64,000 nucleotides of DNA from Bacteroidota bacterium (GCA_023434025.1 JAEYTL010000028.1:62001-126000), one strand, 5' to 3'. Shown: positions 26,335-34,433, counted from the stretch's first letter. A program made the numbers and translations. Notes: generated by a model from the letters alone, not told the origin.

Positions 26335-27831
26335 ATGAGAAAATTGCTTACAATTTTTACTTTTTTACTTCCCGTTATAACGTTTAGTCAGGAAAAAGGG
26401 CTTGATGAAAAAATTAATGATGTCATTAAACCTGCAGTAGATTTAATGAGTGGAGCTTTTTTTTACAAACCATTGGAAGCTTTTGGTTTTAACATGCCGT
26501 TAGTTGTTTTATGGTTGGTAGTTGGGGCTACATTTTTTACAATTTATATGGGGTTTATAAATATAAAAGGAATAAAACATGCTTATCAGTTAATCAGAGG
26601 TGATTATGATAAACCGGAAGATGCCGGAGAAGTTTCGCATTTTCAGGCCTTGGTTACGGCTCTCTCTGGTACTGTCGGTTTGGGAAATATTGCCGGTGTG
26701 GCTGTAGCAATTTCACTGGGAGGTGCCGGAGCTACATTTTGGATGATTTTGGCCGGATTTTTGGGCATGTCATCAAAATTTGTAGAGTGTACATTAGGCG
26801 TGAAATACAGGAGGTTAAATGACTTGGGAGAAGTTTCCGGAGGGCCGATGTACTATCTCTCTGAAGGATTAAGGAGAAAAGGATACGGTGGTTTGGGCAA
26901 GGTTTTAGCCGTTTTATTTGCCATTTTAGCGATTGGAGGATCATTTGGAGGAGGAAATATGTTTCAGGCTAACCAGTCTTTTGCCCAGCTGGCAAATGTT
27001 TTTCCGGTTTTTGAAGGTAAAGGTTTCTATTATGGCTTGATAATAGCTTTATTGGTAGGAGTTGTAATTATAGGAGGGATAAAAAAAATAGCGAGTGTGA
27101 CAGACAAAATTGTGCCGTTTATGGTTGGTATTTATGTTATCACATCACTGATCATTATTTTTGCTAATATAGCTCACATCGGTGATGCTTTTAATGAAAT
27201 ATTTTCCGGAGCCTTTACGGCAGACGGAATTACAGGTGGCGTTGTAGGCGTTTTGGTTGTTGGTTTTCAACGAGCCGCTTTTTCAAACGAAGCAGGAGTG
27301 GGATCAGCCGCAATAGCACACTCCGCTGTTAAAACGGATGAGCCTATTAGTGAGGGAATTGTAGCTTTGCTGGAACCTTTTGTCGATACGATTTTGGTTT
27401 GTACGATGACTGCTTTGGTGCTTATTTTTACAGGATATGCTCACGATACAGAAGGAATGACAGGCTCGGCTTTAACTTCCGCTGCATTCAGCAGTGTTTT
27501 GCCGTGGTTTAAATATGTCCTGTTAATCGCTATTATTCTTTTTGCCTTTTCAACAATGATTTCATGGTCGTATTACGGAATGAAATCGTGGACATTTTTA
27601 TTCGGAAATACAAAACGAATGGAAAATTTGTATAAATTACTTTTCCTTGTATTTGTGGTCTTAGGCTCTTCGGCAAGTCTGGGAGCAGTAATCGATTTTT
27701 CTGATATGATGATCTTAGGAATGGCATTTCCCAATATTTTAGGACTGTATTTCCTTTCCGGTGAAGTTAAAGACGATTTAAAAGATTATTTTAAAAGACT
27801 CAAATCCGGGGAAATTAAAAAGTATGAGTAA
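26335..27831 (+). CDS. Sodium:alanine (AGCS family) symporter
   Basis: A 498-residue inner-membrane transporter that imports alanine or glycine with Na+. There is a hydrophobic leader-like N-terminus (ending TFSQ), an amphipathic stretch, then about eleven hydrophobic segments. Family landmarks: SGTVGLGNIAGVAVAISLGG, FLGMSSKFVECTLGVKYR, GGSFGGGNMFQANQ, the long conserved QRAAFSNEAGVGSAAIAHSA, and TMISWSYYGMKSW. The length fits the Bacteroidota members, which often carry the extra N-terminal leader. It is followed 23 bp later by a helix-hairpin-helix gene. Confidence 0.93.
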   Translation: MRKLLTIFTFLLPVITFSQEKGLDEKINDVIKPAVDLMSGAFFYKPLEAFGFNMPLVVLWLVVGATFFTIYMGFINIKGIKHAYQLIRGDYDKPEDAGEVSHFQALVTALSGTVGLGNIAGVAVAISLGGAGATFWMILAGFLGMSSKFVECTLGVKYRRLNDLGEVSGGPMYYLSEGLRRKGYGGLGKVLAVLFAILAIGGSFGGGNMFQANQSFAQLANVFPVFEGKGFYYGLIIALLVGVVIIGGIKKIASVTDKIVPFMVGIYVITSLIIIFANIAHIGDAFNEIFSGAFTADGITGGVVGVLVVGFQRAAFSNEAGVGSAAIAHSAVKTDEPISEGIVALLEPFVDTILVCTMTALVLIFTGYAHDTEGMTGSALTSAAFSSVLPWFKYVLLIAIILFAFSTMISWSYYGMKSWTFLFGNTKRMENLYKLLFLVFVVLGSSASLGAVIDFSDMMILGMAFPNILGLYFLSGEVKDDLKDYFKRLKSGEIKKYE

Positions 27832-27854
27832 AGGTTAATTTTTAAACAAGGCAT

Positions 27855-28724
27855 ATGAGTACTAAATCCTATTTCCGATTTGCAAAGCAACAACGAAATG
27901 GGATTTTGTCATTGTTACTTCTTATTATCGCAGTTCAATTGGGCTATTTTTTTTGGGTATCAAAACCAGTTCGGAAAGCGAACCAGTCTGATTACGAATG
28001 GTTGGCCTTACAGTCGGTCATTGATAGTTTAAAGAATACTGCAGAGCAATCAAACAGGATTATTCATCCGTTTAATCCTAACTTTATTACCGATTACAAA
28101 GGATATCAATTAGGGATGTCGGTTGAAGAAATTGACAGACTTTTTGCTTTCCGGGCACAAAACAAATACGTTAATTCAGCAAAAGAATTTCAGGAAGTTA
28201 CCGGTGTCTCTGATAGTTTACTGAAATTGATTTCACCTTATTTTAAATTCCCGGATTGGATAAAGCAGCCTAAAAAACAGTTTTTATCTGAAACAAACAA
28301 TAAGTCTGAAAACAAAAAAGTGATTCATAAAATAGATATCAATCAGGCTACTCAGGAAGATTTAGTCAAAATTTATGGGATTGGTCCCGTTTTGTCGGAA
28401 AGAATTTTGAAACAAAGAGAACTTTTCGGAGCATTTGCTTCTATGGATCAGATGCAGTTTATCTGGGGATTAAGTCCCGAAGTGGTTGAAAATCTTCGCA
28501 AACACTTTGTCATAACTACCCAGCCAGAAATCAGTAAAATTGATATTAATAATGTTTCTGTCAGGGAATTAGCTAAGTTTCCCTATTTTAATTACGCCTT
28601 GGCAAAAGAAATTGTAACCCATCGGAGCATGCATGGTGAGATTAAGAATATTGAGGATTTAACAAAAATAAAAGGTTTTCCTGTTGAAAAGTTAAAAATT
28701 ATTGCCTTATATTTGGAATTCTAA
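27855..28724 (+). CDS. Membrane-anchored helix-hairpin-helix (ComEA-like) protein
   Basis: A 289-residue protein with a basic N-terminus and one transmembrane helix (about 17-35, ILSLLLLIIAVQLGYFFW). Three HhH-type segments follow: about 78-130 (HPFNPNFITDYKGYQLGM), 155-215 (IDINQATQEDLVKIYGIGPV, GAFASMDQMQFIWGL) and 225-288 (IDINNVSVRELAKFPYFNY, IKNIEDLTKIKGFP). Such repeats bind the DNA backbone without sequence preference, as in ComEA, the DNA receptor of natural transformation. A periplasmic DNA-binding role is inferred; no other competence gene is near. Spacing (23 bp before, 35 bp after) allows cotranscription with both neighbours. Confidence 0.85.
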   Translation: MSTKSYFRFAKQQRNGILSLLLLIIAVQLGYFFWVSKPVRKANQSDYEWLALQSVIDSLKNTAEQSNRIIHPFNPNFITDYKGYQLGMSVEEIDRLFAFRAQNKYVNSAKEFQEVTGVSDSLLKLISPYFKFPDWIKQPKKQFLSETNNKSENKKVIHKIDINQATQEDLVKIYGIGPVLSERILKQRELFGAFASMDQMQFIWGLSPEVVENLRKHFVITTQPEISKIDINNVSVRELAKFPYFNYALAKEIVTHRSMHGEIKNIEDLTKIKGFPVEKLKIIALYLEF

Positions 28725-28759
28725 AAAAATAAGACATTTAAGCAAATAATTTTTATTAT

Positions 28760-29929
28760 ATGAATTCAGTATACTTTACAGAAGAGCATCAATTATTCAG
28801 GACAACTTTACGGGACTTTTTGCACAAAGAAGTCGTGCCTCACATTGAAAAGTGGGAAAAAACAGGGACGATTGAACGGTTTATTTGGAAAAAGTTTGGA
28901 GAGATGGGTTTTTTCGGGTTAACCTATCCTGAAGCATATGGTGGTATGAATCTGGATTTGTTTTACACGGTTATATTTTTAGAAGAACTGCAGAAAATAA
29001 AGTCTGCCGGATTTGCAGCAGCTATGTGGGCTCATGCCTATTTGGCTATGACTCATCTGAATGCGGAAGGTGATGAACGAATTAAACAGGAATACTTAGT
29101 GTCAAGTATTTCCGGAGATAAAATAGGAGCCTTATGCATTACGGAGCCTTTCGGGGGGAGCGATGTGGCCGGTATGCGTACATCGGCTGTGAAAAAAGGC
29201 GATAAATATATTGTTAACGGATCTAAAACATTTATCACCAATGGGGTTTATGCCGATTATTATGTGGTTGCGGCCAAGACGCAACCTGAACTTGGTAACA
29301 AAGGGATCAGTATTTTTTTGATAGATACGTCGGCCAAAGGAATCTCGGCCACAAAACTGGATAAACTGGGCTGGAGAGCTTCTGATACGGCGGAGATTTC
29401 TTTTGATAATGTTGAAATCCCTTTGGAAAATTTAATGGGAGAAGAAGGAAAAGGATTTCCGTATATTATGCAGCATTTTGCTTTAGAGCGTTTAATCATG
29501 GCAATTAATGCCCATGCCCGTGCAGAATATGCCATAGAATATACCATAGAATATATGGCACAACGGGAAGCGTTCGGAAATACTATTAATAAGTTTCAGG
29601 CATTGCGGCACACGATGGTTGAGCATGCTACTGATGTTGAACATTGCAAAATTTTCAATTATGCTGCAGTAGCAAGATTAAACAAAGGTGAATACGTGGT
29701 GAAAGAAGCTACCATGGCCAAATTAAAGTCAACAAAAGTAGCTGATGAAACCATTTATAGTTGTCTTCAGATGCTGGGAGGATATGGCTATATGGAAGAG
29801 TATCCGCTGGCCCGTTTATTGAGGGATAGCCGCTTAGGACCAATTGGGGGTGGAACTTCTGAAATTTTAAAGGAGATTTTATCTAAGATGATTATTGATA
29901 ATCAAAATTATAAACCGGCAGTGAAATAA
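28760..29929 (+). CDS. Acyl-CoA dehydrogenase
   Basis: A 389-residue FAD enzyme that introduces the alpha-beta double bond into acyl-CoA, passing electrons to an electron-transfer flavoprotein. Landmarks: GFFGLTYPEAYGGM, GALCITEPFGGSDVAGM, the FAD/substrate region KTFITNGVYADYYVV, REAFGNTINKFQAL, and MLGGYGYMEEYPLARLLRD then GPIGGGTSEI. The usual E of EGT near the C-terminus (MCAD position) is Gly here; a Glu in FALERLIMA (helix G) matches the catalytic base of long-chain and isovaleryl-CoA dehydrogenases. The chain length of the substrate cannot be told from sequence. Confidence 0.94.
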   Translation: MNSVYFTEEHQLFRTTLRDFLHKEVVPHIEKWEKTGTIERFIWKKFGEMGFFGLTYPEAYGGMNLDLFYTVIFLEELQKIKSAGFAAAMWAHAYLAMTHLNAEGDERIKQEYLVSSISGDKIGALCITEPFGGSDVAGMRTSAVKKGDKYIVNGSKTFITNGVYADYYVVAAKTQPELGNKGISIFLIDTSAKGISATKLDKLGWRASDTAEISFDNVEIPLENLMGEEGKGFPYIMQHFALERLIMAINAHARAEYAIEYTIEYMAQREAFGNTINKFQALRHTMVEHATDVEHCKIFNYAAVARLNKGEYVVKEATMAKLKSTKVADETIYSCLQMLGGYGYMEEYPLARLLRDSRLGPIGGGTSEILKEILSKMIIDNQNYKPAVK

Positions 29930-29952
29930 GCGTCGGACAAACGATACAAACA

Positions 29953-29985
29953 GAAAGCGAAAAATCAATCACGGTTTTCGCTTTC
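29953..29985. terminator. Hairpin between convergent acyl-CoA dehydrogenase and EEP genes
   Basis: An 11-bp perfect stem GAAAGCGAAAA / TTTTCGCTTTC spans the stop codon of the minus-strand gene. No long T-run follows on either side, so termination is plausible but not certain. Confidence 0.5.
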
Positions 29986-31032
29986 TTCGTTTATACCTTC
30001 TCTGATCATTTCATTAATTTCTTTTTTCTCTTTCTGCTCTAACGTTTCTACCAGTTCTTCTTGTTCTGTATTTTTTTTATTGATGTGAAAAGAACTGTAT
30101 ATCGGAAAATGATCAGAGCCAAAATAACCCAATGTCTTTAACTCTTCGACAAATACATCCGTTGAATGAAAAAATAAGTCGATAGGAAATCTTAAAAACC
30201 AGTACTTGGCATGAAAGGTAGAAAAGAGTCCGCGGCCAACCCGTGCATCAATTAATTCGCCGGTTTTTCTAAAAAGAAGCGAAGATTTTGCCCAGGCCAC
30301 ATTGTTAAAATCGCCAACTACTACACAGGGGGCAGATGTTTGTTTGACCGCTTTTGCTACGCTTAGCAGCTCACCGTCTCTTTCTTTGGCATTTTTTTCC
30401 TCGGTAGGACTTGGTGGCGGAGGATGAACCCCAAAAAAATTGAATACAAACCCGTCATGCGATTTTAATTTAGCTTCAATACAGGGAATATCGTCTGCTA
30501 CAAAATAATGAACATGGTGCGAAATGATTTTTAATCTGGAGTACAAATGAATTCCATAGGTGTTTTCTAGAGCAACTTTCACCTGAAAAGGATATGATTC
30601 ATCAAAATGGGAAAGAGCATCTTCCCAGGCTTGATTCGATTCCATCGTTAAAAACAGATCGGGGGTATGTTTCTCTATCAGCGTAATAAATTCTTGGTAG
30701 GACGTGTTGTTCTGATATACATTTGCCGAAATAATACGGATTGTTTCAGAGCATGAATCTGTTTTGATTTTTTCAGGAATGGGGTGAAATTTTGAGTAAG
30801 GATATAAGTTGATGCCGTGAAAAATCAATGTCGCAAGATTGAGACTTATCATTATGTAAAAAACCAAGTCTTTGTTTTTTGTAAAAATCAGGCCAATTAT
30901 ACAGGTTAAAAACAGGAGTTGGAACAGTTGCACCTTGCCAAATTCAAATAACCTGAAAAACCAATGTGGGTTTTGGATCAAAGGAATATAGCTTGAAATG
31001 ATTAATGCAAAGGAAAAAAAACAGAACAGCAT
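29965..31032 (-). CDS. Membrane-associated endonuclease/exonuclease/phosphatase family protein
   Basis: A 355-residue protein with two or three N-terminal hydrophobic segments (residues 1-90) and an EEP domain from about residue 95: RIISANVYQNN (metal/Asn), LFLTMESNQAW (Glu), FFGVHPPPP (His), VVVGDFNNVAW (Asp/Asn) and GYFGSDHFPIY (SDH). This is the DNase I/phosphodiesterase fold with the catalytic set intact. Members may be nucleases or sphingomyelinase/phosphoinositide-like phosphodiesterases; the substrate is unknown. The last ~33 residues are a very acidic/basic helix (EEL to NRD). It lies downstream of an S41 protease gene on the same strand, 108 bp apart. Confidence 0.87.
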   Translation of the reverse strand: MLFCFFSFALIISSYIPLIQNPHWFFRLFEFGKVQLFQLLFLTCIIGLIFTKNKDLVFYIMISLNLATLIFHGINLYPYSKFHPIPEKIKTDSCSETIRIISANVYQNNTSYQEFITLIEKHTPDLFLTMESNQAWEDALSHFDESYPFQVKVALENTYGIHLYSRLKIISHHVHYFVADDIPCIEAKLKSHDGFVFNFFGVHPPPPSPTEEKNAKERDGELLSVAKAVKQTSAPCVVVGDFNNVAWAKSSLLFRKTGELIDARVGRGLFSTFHAKYWFLRFPIDLFFHSTDVFVEELKTLGYFGSDHFPIYSSFHINKKNTEQEELVETLEQKEKKEINEMIREGINEESENRD

Positions 31033-31140
31033 TTTTTTATAAAAATAGTCAAAAATAAATTAATATGGTGTGTGTTGTTTAAGATGATGAAGCGGGTTAT
31101 GTCTGAAATTAACTGTGCACCACTCTGTTTTTATGACAGA

Positions 31141-32481
31141 CTATTTTAAAAGATCAACAGCCCTGTATAAGAAAATGTCTTTCCCCTGCAGACGCTCAGC
31201 TACAGAAGGATATAGTACGTGGTCAGGAATGTAATATCCTCTTTGATCTTTTGCATAGCCCGGCAAACGGAAATTTACGGTTGGAGCGATTAATTCTATT
31301 TTAGAATTTTTCAGAAAATGTTGCTTTATCTCACCGGTAATGTAAAGCGATTCGGAACTTTTCTGACCTATTGTAATGCCCATATCATAATGTTTGAAGC
31401 CAACCTGCATCATATGAGCACTGGAATAGGTGAGAACATCTGAAATAAGAACCACATTGCCATGGTATTTGTTTTCTCCGATTGTTGGATTGTGCATTTG
31501 GTTTACGGCTGAATAACGAGGTTTGCCTTGGTGGAGATAGTCCGCCCCTACAGAAAGTGTGTATGGTGTGTTTGCAAAATAATCCAGAATATCTTTAGCC
31601 AACACAGAGCTTCCTCCCAAATTGCCCCGTATGTCAACAATTAGTTTGTTGATGGATTGGATCCGGAGTGTTTTAAAATGCCGGTCAAGAGCTTTTTTTA
31701 GCTGATTTCTTTGTTCCGGGGTTTCATATACCAGGTTGTTAATTTTTAAATACCCTATTTCAGGTTCGAGTATTTTAAACTCAAAGCTTTCCTTAAGATC
31801 AATTTTAAATCGTTCGGCCGGAATTCCGTTTAGATGATATATTTTGTCAGCTGTTTTTACCGTAAATGTTTCATTAAACCCGAATAACGGGTATAGTCTT
31901 TTGTGAAAAACAGTCTCGGTTCTGTATGCAAAAAAAGTAAGGTCATTTATTTCCTTATAGTCGGTTCCCTTTATTCTTTTCAGAATATCTTTAATCGAAA
32001 TATTGTTTATAAATTTTATTTCTTCACCTTTTCCGATTTGCTTAAAAGTAGAAAGGTCTTCTAAAACATATAGTTTGTCCTGTTCGATAATTATGCGGAG
32101 AGGGAAATACGATATGTTTTCATTTATTATTAACTGATCAGGCAGGTGAATGGAGAAATGGGCATCATTCAAAAATTGAACCAAAGGGTAAAACGCCCGG
32201 TATGTTTCATGAATTGTCATGCCGTCTTTCAGGGTGTTGTAAATTGAAGATTTAACAGAATCATATCCCGCTTTAGTGCAATGGTAATAGGGTTCGGGTA
32301 TATTCTGTTCTATTTTTTTTGTCATCTCAAAAAAATCTTCGTGAACTTGTTTTAACGACAGTTTGTGAAGCATTTTTTCTGCCGGCTGCCTCTGGGAGCA
32401 AAAAACGAATAAAATACAGGTTGTGGCCGTAATAACGAAAGAAATTGATGATTTTTTTGTATTCAAAAGAGACAGTTTCAT
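31141..32481 (-). CDS. S41 family peptidase, probable lipoprotein
   Basis: A 446-residue protein. The N-terminus has a hydrophobic segment ending CILFVFC, so Cys29 may be a lipidated cysteine, though FVFC is not an ideal lipobox. Residues about 230-430 form the ClpP/crotonase-like S41 domain: LIVDIRGNLGGSSVLAKDIL, then VVLISDVLTYSSAHMMQV with the likely nucleophilic serine, and ITIGQKSSES. Several Bacteroidota paralogues of this layout are annotated simply as S41 peptidases. It would act at the envelope on an unknown substrate. No clear PDZ domain was recognised between the helical N-region (60-120) and the protease core. Confidence 0.85.
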   Translation of the reverse strand: MKLSLLNTKKSSISFVITATTCILFVFCSQRQPAEKMLHKLSLKQVHEDFFEMTKKIEQNIPEPYYHCTKAGYDSVKSSIYNTLKDGMTIHETYRAFYPLVQFLNDAHFSIHLPDQLIINENISYFPLRIIIEQDKLYVLEDLSTFKQIGKGEEIKFINNISIKDILKRIKGTDYKEINDLTFFAYRTETVFHKRLYPLFGFNETFTVKTADKIYHLNGIPAERFKIDLKESFEFKILEPEIGYLKINNLVYETPEQRNQLKKALDRHFKTLRIQSINKLIVDIRGNLGGSSVLAKDILDYFANTPYTLSVGADYLHQGKPRYSAVNQMHNPTIGENKYHGNVVLISDVLTYSSAHMMQVGFKHYDMGITIGQKSSESLYITGEIKQHFLKNSKIELIAPTVNFRLPGYAKDQRGYYIPDHVLYPSVAERLQGKDIFLYRAVDLLK

Positions 32482-32710
32482 ATACTTCTTATTGATTTAT
32501 GCGTTTACAGACAATAAGTGATAGGGATAAAGAAAAAGTTACACTTTTTTATGTTAAAGCAATAAATGTATTTAGGGTTCTGAACACCATCTTTGTATAT
32601 AAAATAAGAGATGTAGACTTTTGTATAATGTAATGATGTCTTTATTTGCAAGCCTTCAGGGGTTTGAAATATATAAACCTTTCTGAAAAGAAAAAAGTAT
32701 AAAATGTTCA

Positions 32711-32740
32711 TTGCCAAATAAAAAATAATAATTAGCTTTG
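32711..32740 (+). promoter_or_regulatory. rpsU promoter
   Basis: TTG, 19 bp, TAGCTTTG: a near-perfect Bacteroidota promoter, 31 bp before the rpsU ATG. Confidence 0.8.
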
Positions 32741-32753
32741 CACCCACTAAATG

Positions 32754-32763
32754 AGAGGAGGTG
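32754..32763 (+). promoter_or_regulatory. Strong Shine-Dalgarno sequence of rpsU
   Basis: AGAGGAGGTG contains AGGAGGTG, eight bases complementary to the 3' end of 16S rRNA, with AGGAGG ending 10 nt before the ATG. No other gene in this window has a comparable site. In Flavobacterium the ribosome normally hides its anti-Shine-Dalgarno with help of protein bS21 (the rpsU product), which suggests autoregulation: bS21-deficient ribosomes would translate this mRNA best. Confidence 0.8.
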
Positions 32764-32771
32764 TCTAGATT

Positions 32772-32966
32772 ATGTTAATTATACCAATTAAAGACGGAGA
32801 AAATATCGACAGAGCGTTAAAACGCTACAAAAGAAAATTTGATAAAACCGGAACAGTTCGTCAGTTGAGAGCACGTCAGGCTTTTATTAAACCATCTGTT
32901 GTAAGAAGAGCACAAATTCAAAAAGCTCAGTACATTCAAACATTGCGAGACAATATTGAAATGTAA
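32772..32966 (+). CDS. rpsU: 30S ribosomal protein bS21
   Basis: A 64-residue basic protein (MLIIPIKDGENIDRALKRYK, then FDKTGTVRQLRARQAFIKPS), full length for the flavobacterial family. It sits on the small-subunit platform near the 16S 3' end and, in Flavobacterium, helps sequester the anti-Shine-Dalgarno. It has its own promoter, an exceptional Shine-Dalgarno and a terminator that overlaps the next gene's promoter. Confidence 0.97.
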   Translation: MLIIPIKDGENIDRALKRYKRKFDKTGTVRQLRARQAFIKPSVVRRAQIQKAQYIQTLRDNIEM

Positions 32967-32985
32967 CAGCATTTTTTATAAAAAT

Positions 32986-33034
32986 AAACCGTTAGTATAA
33001 GAAGTTTTGTAACTTTGAGGCTAACGGTTTTTTT
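32986..33034 (+). terminator. rpsU terminator abutting the xerC-like start codon
   Basis: The arms AAACCGTTAG and CTAACGGTTT pair perfectly over 10 bp, with a 25-nt loop, and run into seven Ts that end directly at the ATG of the next gene. The loop contains that gene's -7 box. Confidence 0.7.
33010..33017 (+). promoter_or_regulatory. xerC-like gene -7 element, inside the rpsU terminator loop
   Basis: TAACTTTG matches TAnnTTTG, 17 bp before the ATG. A transcript starting a few bases later would lack the left terminator arm and so escape termination. Confidence 0.6.
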
Positions 33035-33931
33035 ATGCAGTCAAATCAGAAGGCTTTTCAGGATTATCTTCAGATGCAAAAGAATTATTCCTTGCATACC
33101 GTGAGAGCGTATTTGAATGATCTCAAAGAGTTTGAAGTATATAATAAGATTTATTTTGAGCAGAACTCCATAGATGAAGTGGCTTATCCACAAATCAGAA
33201 GTTGGATTGTTTCTTTGGTTGACGGCGGAGTTGCGACGACCTCGGTAAACAGAAAAGTATCTTCTTTAAAAAGTTACTACAAATTTTTATTGCGGATAAA
33301 ACAAATAGAACAGAGTCCACTTTTAAAACACAAGGCGTTAAAAACTCCAAAAAAAATTCAAATTCCTTTTTCTGAAAAAGAAGTGGAACTGGTGCTGAAT
33401 CAAATAGTTTATCCTGAAGGGTTCGAAGGTATTCGTGATAAACTTATTATCGACTTGTTTTACACCACGGGAATCAGAAGGGCAGAGTTGATCGGCTTAA
33501 ATTTAGGGAGTATAGATTTTGCGAATGCAACATTGAAAGTATTGGGTAAAAGAAATAAAGAACGAATTATTCCTTTGTTGCCTGTTATTGCAGATCAATT
33601 ACAGGGCTATATTGCTCAACGTAATCTGCTTCAGGATATTAAAGATTTGGATAAGTTGTTTTTAACACAAAAAGGTGTTAAATTGAATGATACGCTTGTG
33701 TATCGGTTAATAAATTCGTACTTTAGTAATGTCTCCGAGAAGGTAAAAAAAAGCCCTCATATTTTGCGGCACACGTTTGCAACGCACTTATTAAATAACG
33801 GAGCCGATTTGAATTCAGTAAAAGAACTATTGGGGCATTCCAGTTTGGCGTCAACTCAGGTTTATACACATAATAGTTTGGCAGAGTTGAAAAAAGTTTA
33901 CGGAAACGCTCATCCTCGAAGCCGAAAATAG
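33035..33931 (+). CDS. xerC: Tyrosine recombinase, XerC/XerD type
   Basis: A 298-residue site-specific recombinase. The N-terminal SAM-like DNA-binding domain covers about residues 5-90 (NYSLHTVRAYLNDLKEFEVY). The catalytic domain has all active residues: Arg in TTGIRRAELIGL, HxxR in HILRHTFATHLL, His in LLGHSSLASTQ and the nucleophilic Tyr in TQVYTHNS. Length and order fit the chromosomal dimer-resolution recombinases. XerC versus XerD cannot be fixed from this alone. The position between rpsU and hpf on the chromosome, with no phage genes or att-like repeats, argues for a housekeeping Xer and not an integrase. Confidence 0.88.
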   Translation: MQSNQKAFQDYLQMQKNYSLHTVRAYLNDLKEFEVYNKIYFEQNSIDEVAYPQIRSWIVSLVDGGVATTSVNRKVSSLKSYYKFLLRIKQIEQSPLLKHKALKTPKKIQIPFSEKEVELVLNQIVYPEGFEGIRDKLIIDLFYTTGIRRAELIGLNLGSIDFANATLKVLGKRNKERIIPLLPVIADQLQGYIAQRNLLQDIKDLDKLFLTQKGVKLNDTLVYRLINSYFSNVSEKVKKSPHILRHTFATHLLNNGADLNSVKELLGHSSLASTQVYTHNSLAELKKVYGNAHPRSRK

Positions 33932-33964
33932 TTCATATAGTTTGTTTAACCTAAAAATTAGATT

Positions 33965-34267
33965 ATGAAGGTAAATGTTAATGCTGTAAACTTTAATATT
34001 GACGGAAAGTTGGTAGATTTCATTCAGAGCCGAATGGATAAATTGGAAAAATATTACGACAGAGTGGTGGTTGCTGATGTTTTTTTAAAGGTAGAATCTA
34101 CCAGTGAGAAAGAAAATAAGATTGTTGAGATTAAAATTCATGTTCCGGGAGATGACTTTATGGTGAAAAAACAATGTAAAACATTTGAAGAAGCAGTTGA
34201 TTCTTCTGCAGAAGCCTTGGAGCGTTTGCTTTTAAAAAGGAAAGAAAAAATCAGAACACATATATAG
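33965..34267 (+). CDS. hpf: Ribosome hibernation-promoting factor, short form
   Basis: A 100-residue HPF/RaiA-type protein: MKVNVNAVNFNIDGKLVDFI, KLEKYYDRVVVADVFLKVE and a C-terminal helix EAVDSSAEALERLLLKRKEK. It binds the decoding region of the 30S subunit and silences ribosomes in stationary phase or stress. It has the short form, lacking the C-terminal dimerisation domain of long HPF. It lies 33 bp after the recombinase gene and is probably cotranscribed with it; next to rpsU this makes a small ribosome-associated cluster. Confidence 0.92.
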   Translation: MKVNVNAVNFNIDGKLVDFIQSRMDKLEKYYDRVVVADVFLKVESTSEKENKIVEIKIHVPGDDFMVKKQCKTFEEAVDSSAEALERLLLKRKEKIRTHI

Positions 34268-34290
34268 ATTAAATTTTTTTCAAAAAATGT

Positions 34291-34320
34291 TTTGATTGAC
34301 AAATAAAATCTATACATTTG
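34291..34320 (+). promoter_or_regulatory. Promoter of the tRNA-tuf operon
   Basis: TTTG, 18 bp, TACATTTG: an excellent Bacteroidota promoter, about 40 bp before the first tRNA. Confidence 0.75.
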
Positions 34321-34321
34321 C

Positions 34322-34349
34322 AGTCCGTTAGAAATAGCGGGCTTTTTTT
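34322..34349 (+). terminator. Terminator hairpin directly after the tRNA promoter
   Basis: A 9-bp stem AGTCCGTTA / TAGCGGGCT (two G-T pairs), a GAAA loop and seven Ts. It is best read as the terminator of the xerC-hpf transcript, overlapping the expected tRNA transcription start; an attenuator role is the alternative. Confidence 0.65.
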
Positions 34350-34359
34350 ATTGAGTAAT

Positions 34360-34433
34360 GCCGGTGTAGCTCAGCTGGCTAGAGCAGCTGATTTGTAATC
34401 AGCAGGTCGTGGGTTCGAGTCCCTCTATCGGCT
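34360..34433 (+). tRNA. tRNA-Thr (anticodon TGT)
   Basis: Cloverleaf: acceptor GCCGGTG / TATCGGC, D arm GCTC...GAGC, anticodon stem GCTGA/TCAGC with loop TTTGTAA, T arm GTGGG TTCGAGT CCCTC. The CCA end is not encoded. First of three clustered tRNAs ahead of tuf. Confidence 0.95.

Noticed and set aside
32505..32747. Minus-strand open frame (80 codons), hydrophobic
   Set aside because: It covers the rpsU promoter, has low-complexity AT-driven composition (Phe, Ile, Tyr, Lys) and no similarity I recognise. The 32482-32710 stretch otherwise shows nothing.
33035..33931. Tyrosine recombinase as an integrase of a mobile element
   Set aside because: The gene lies between rpsU and hpf with no phage or transfer genes. 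The nearby tRNAs show no duplicated 3' ends (att sites), so a housekeeping Xer is more likely.
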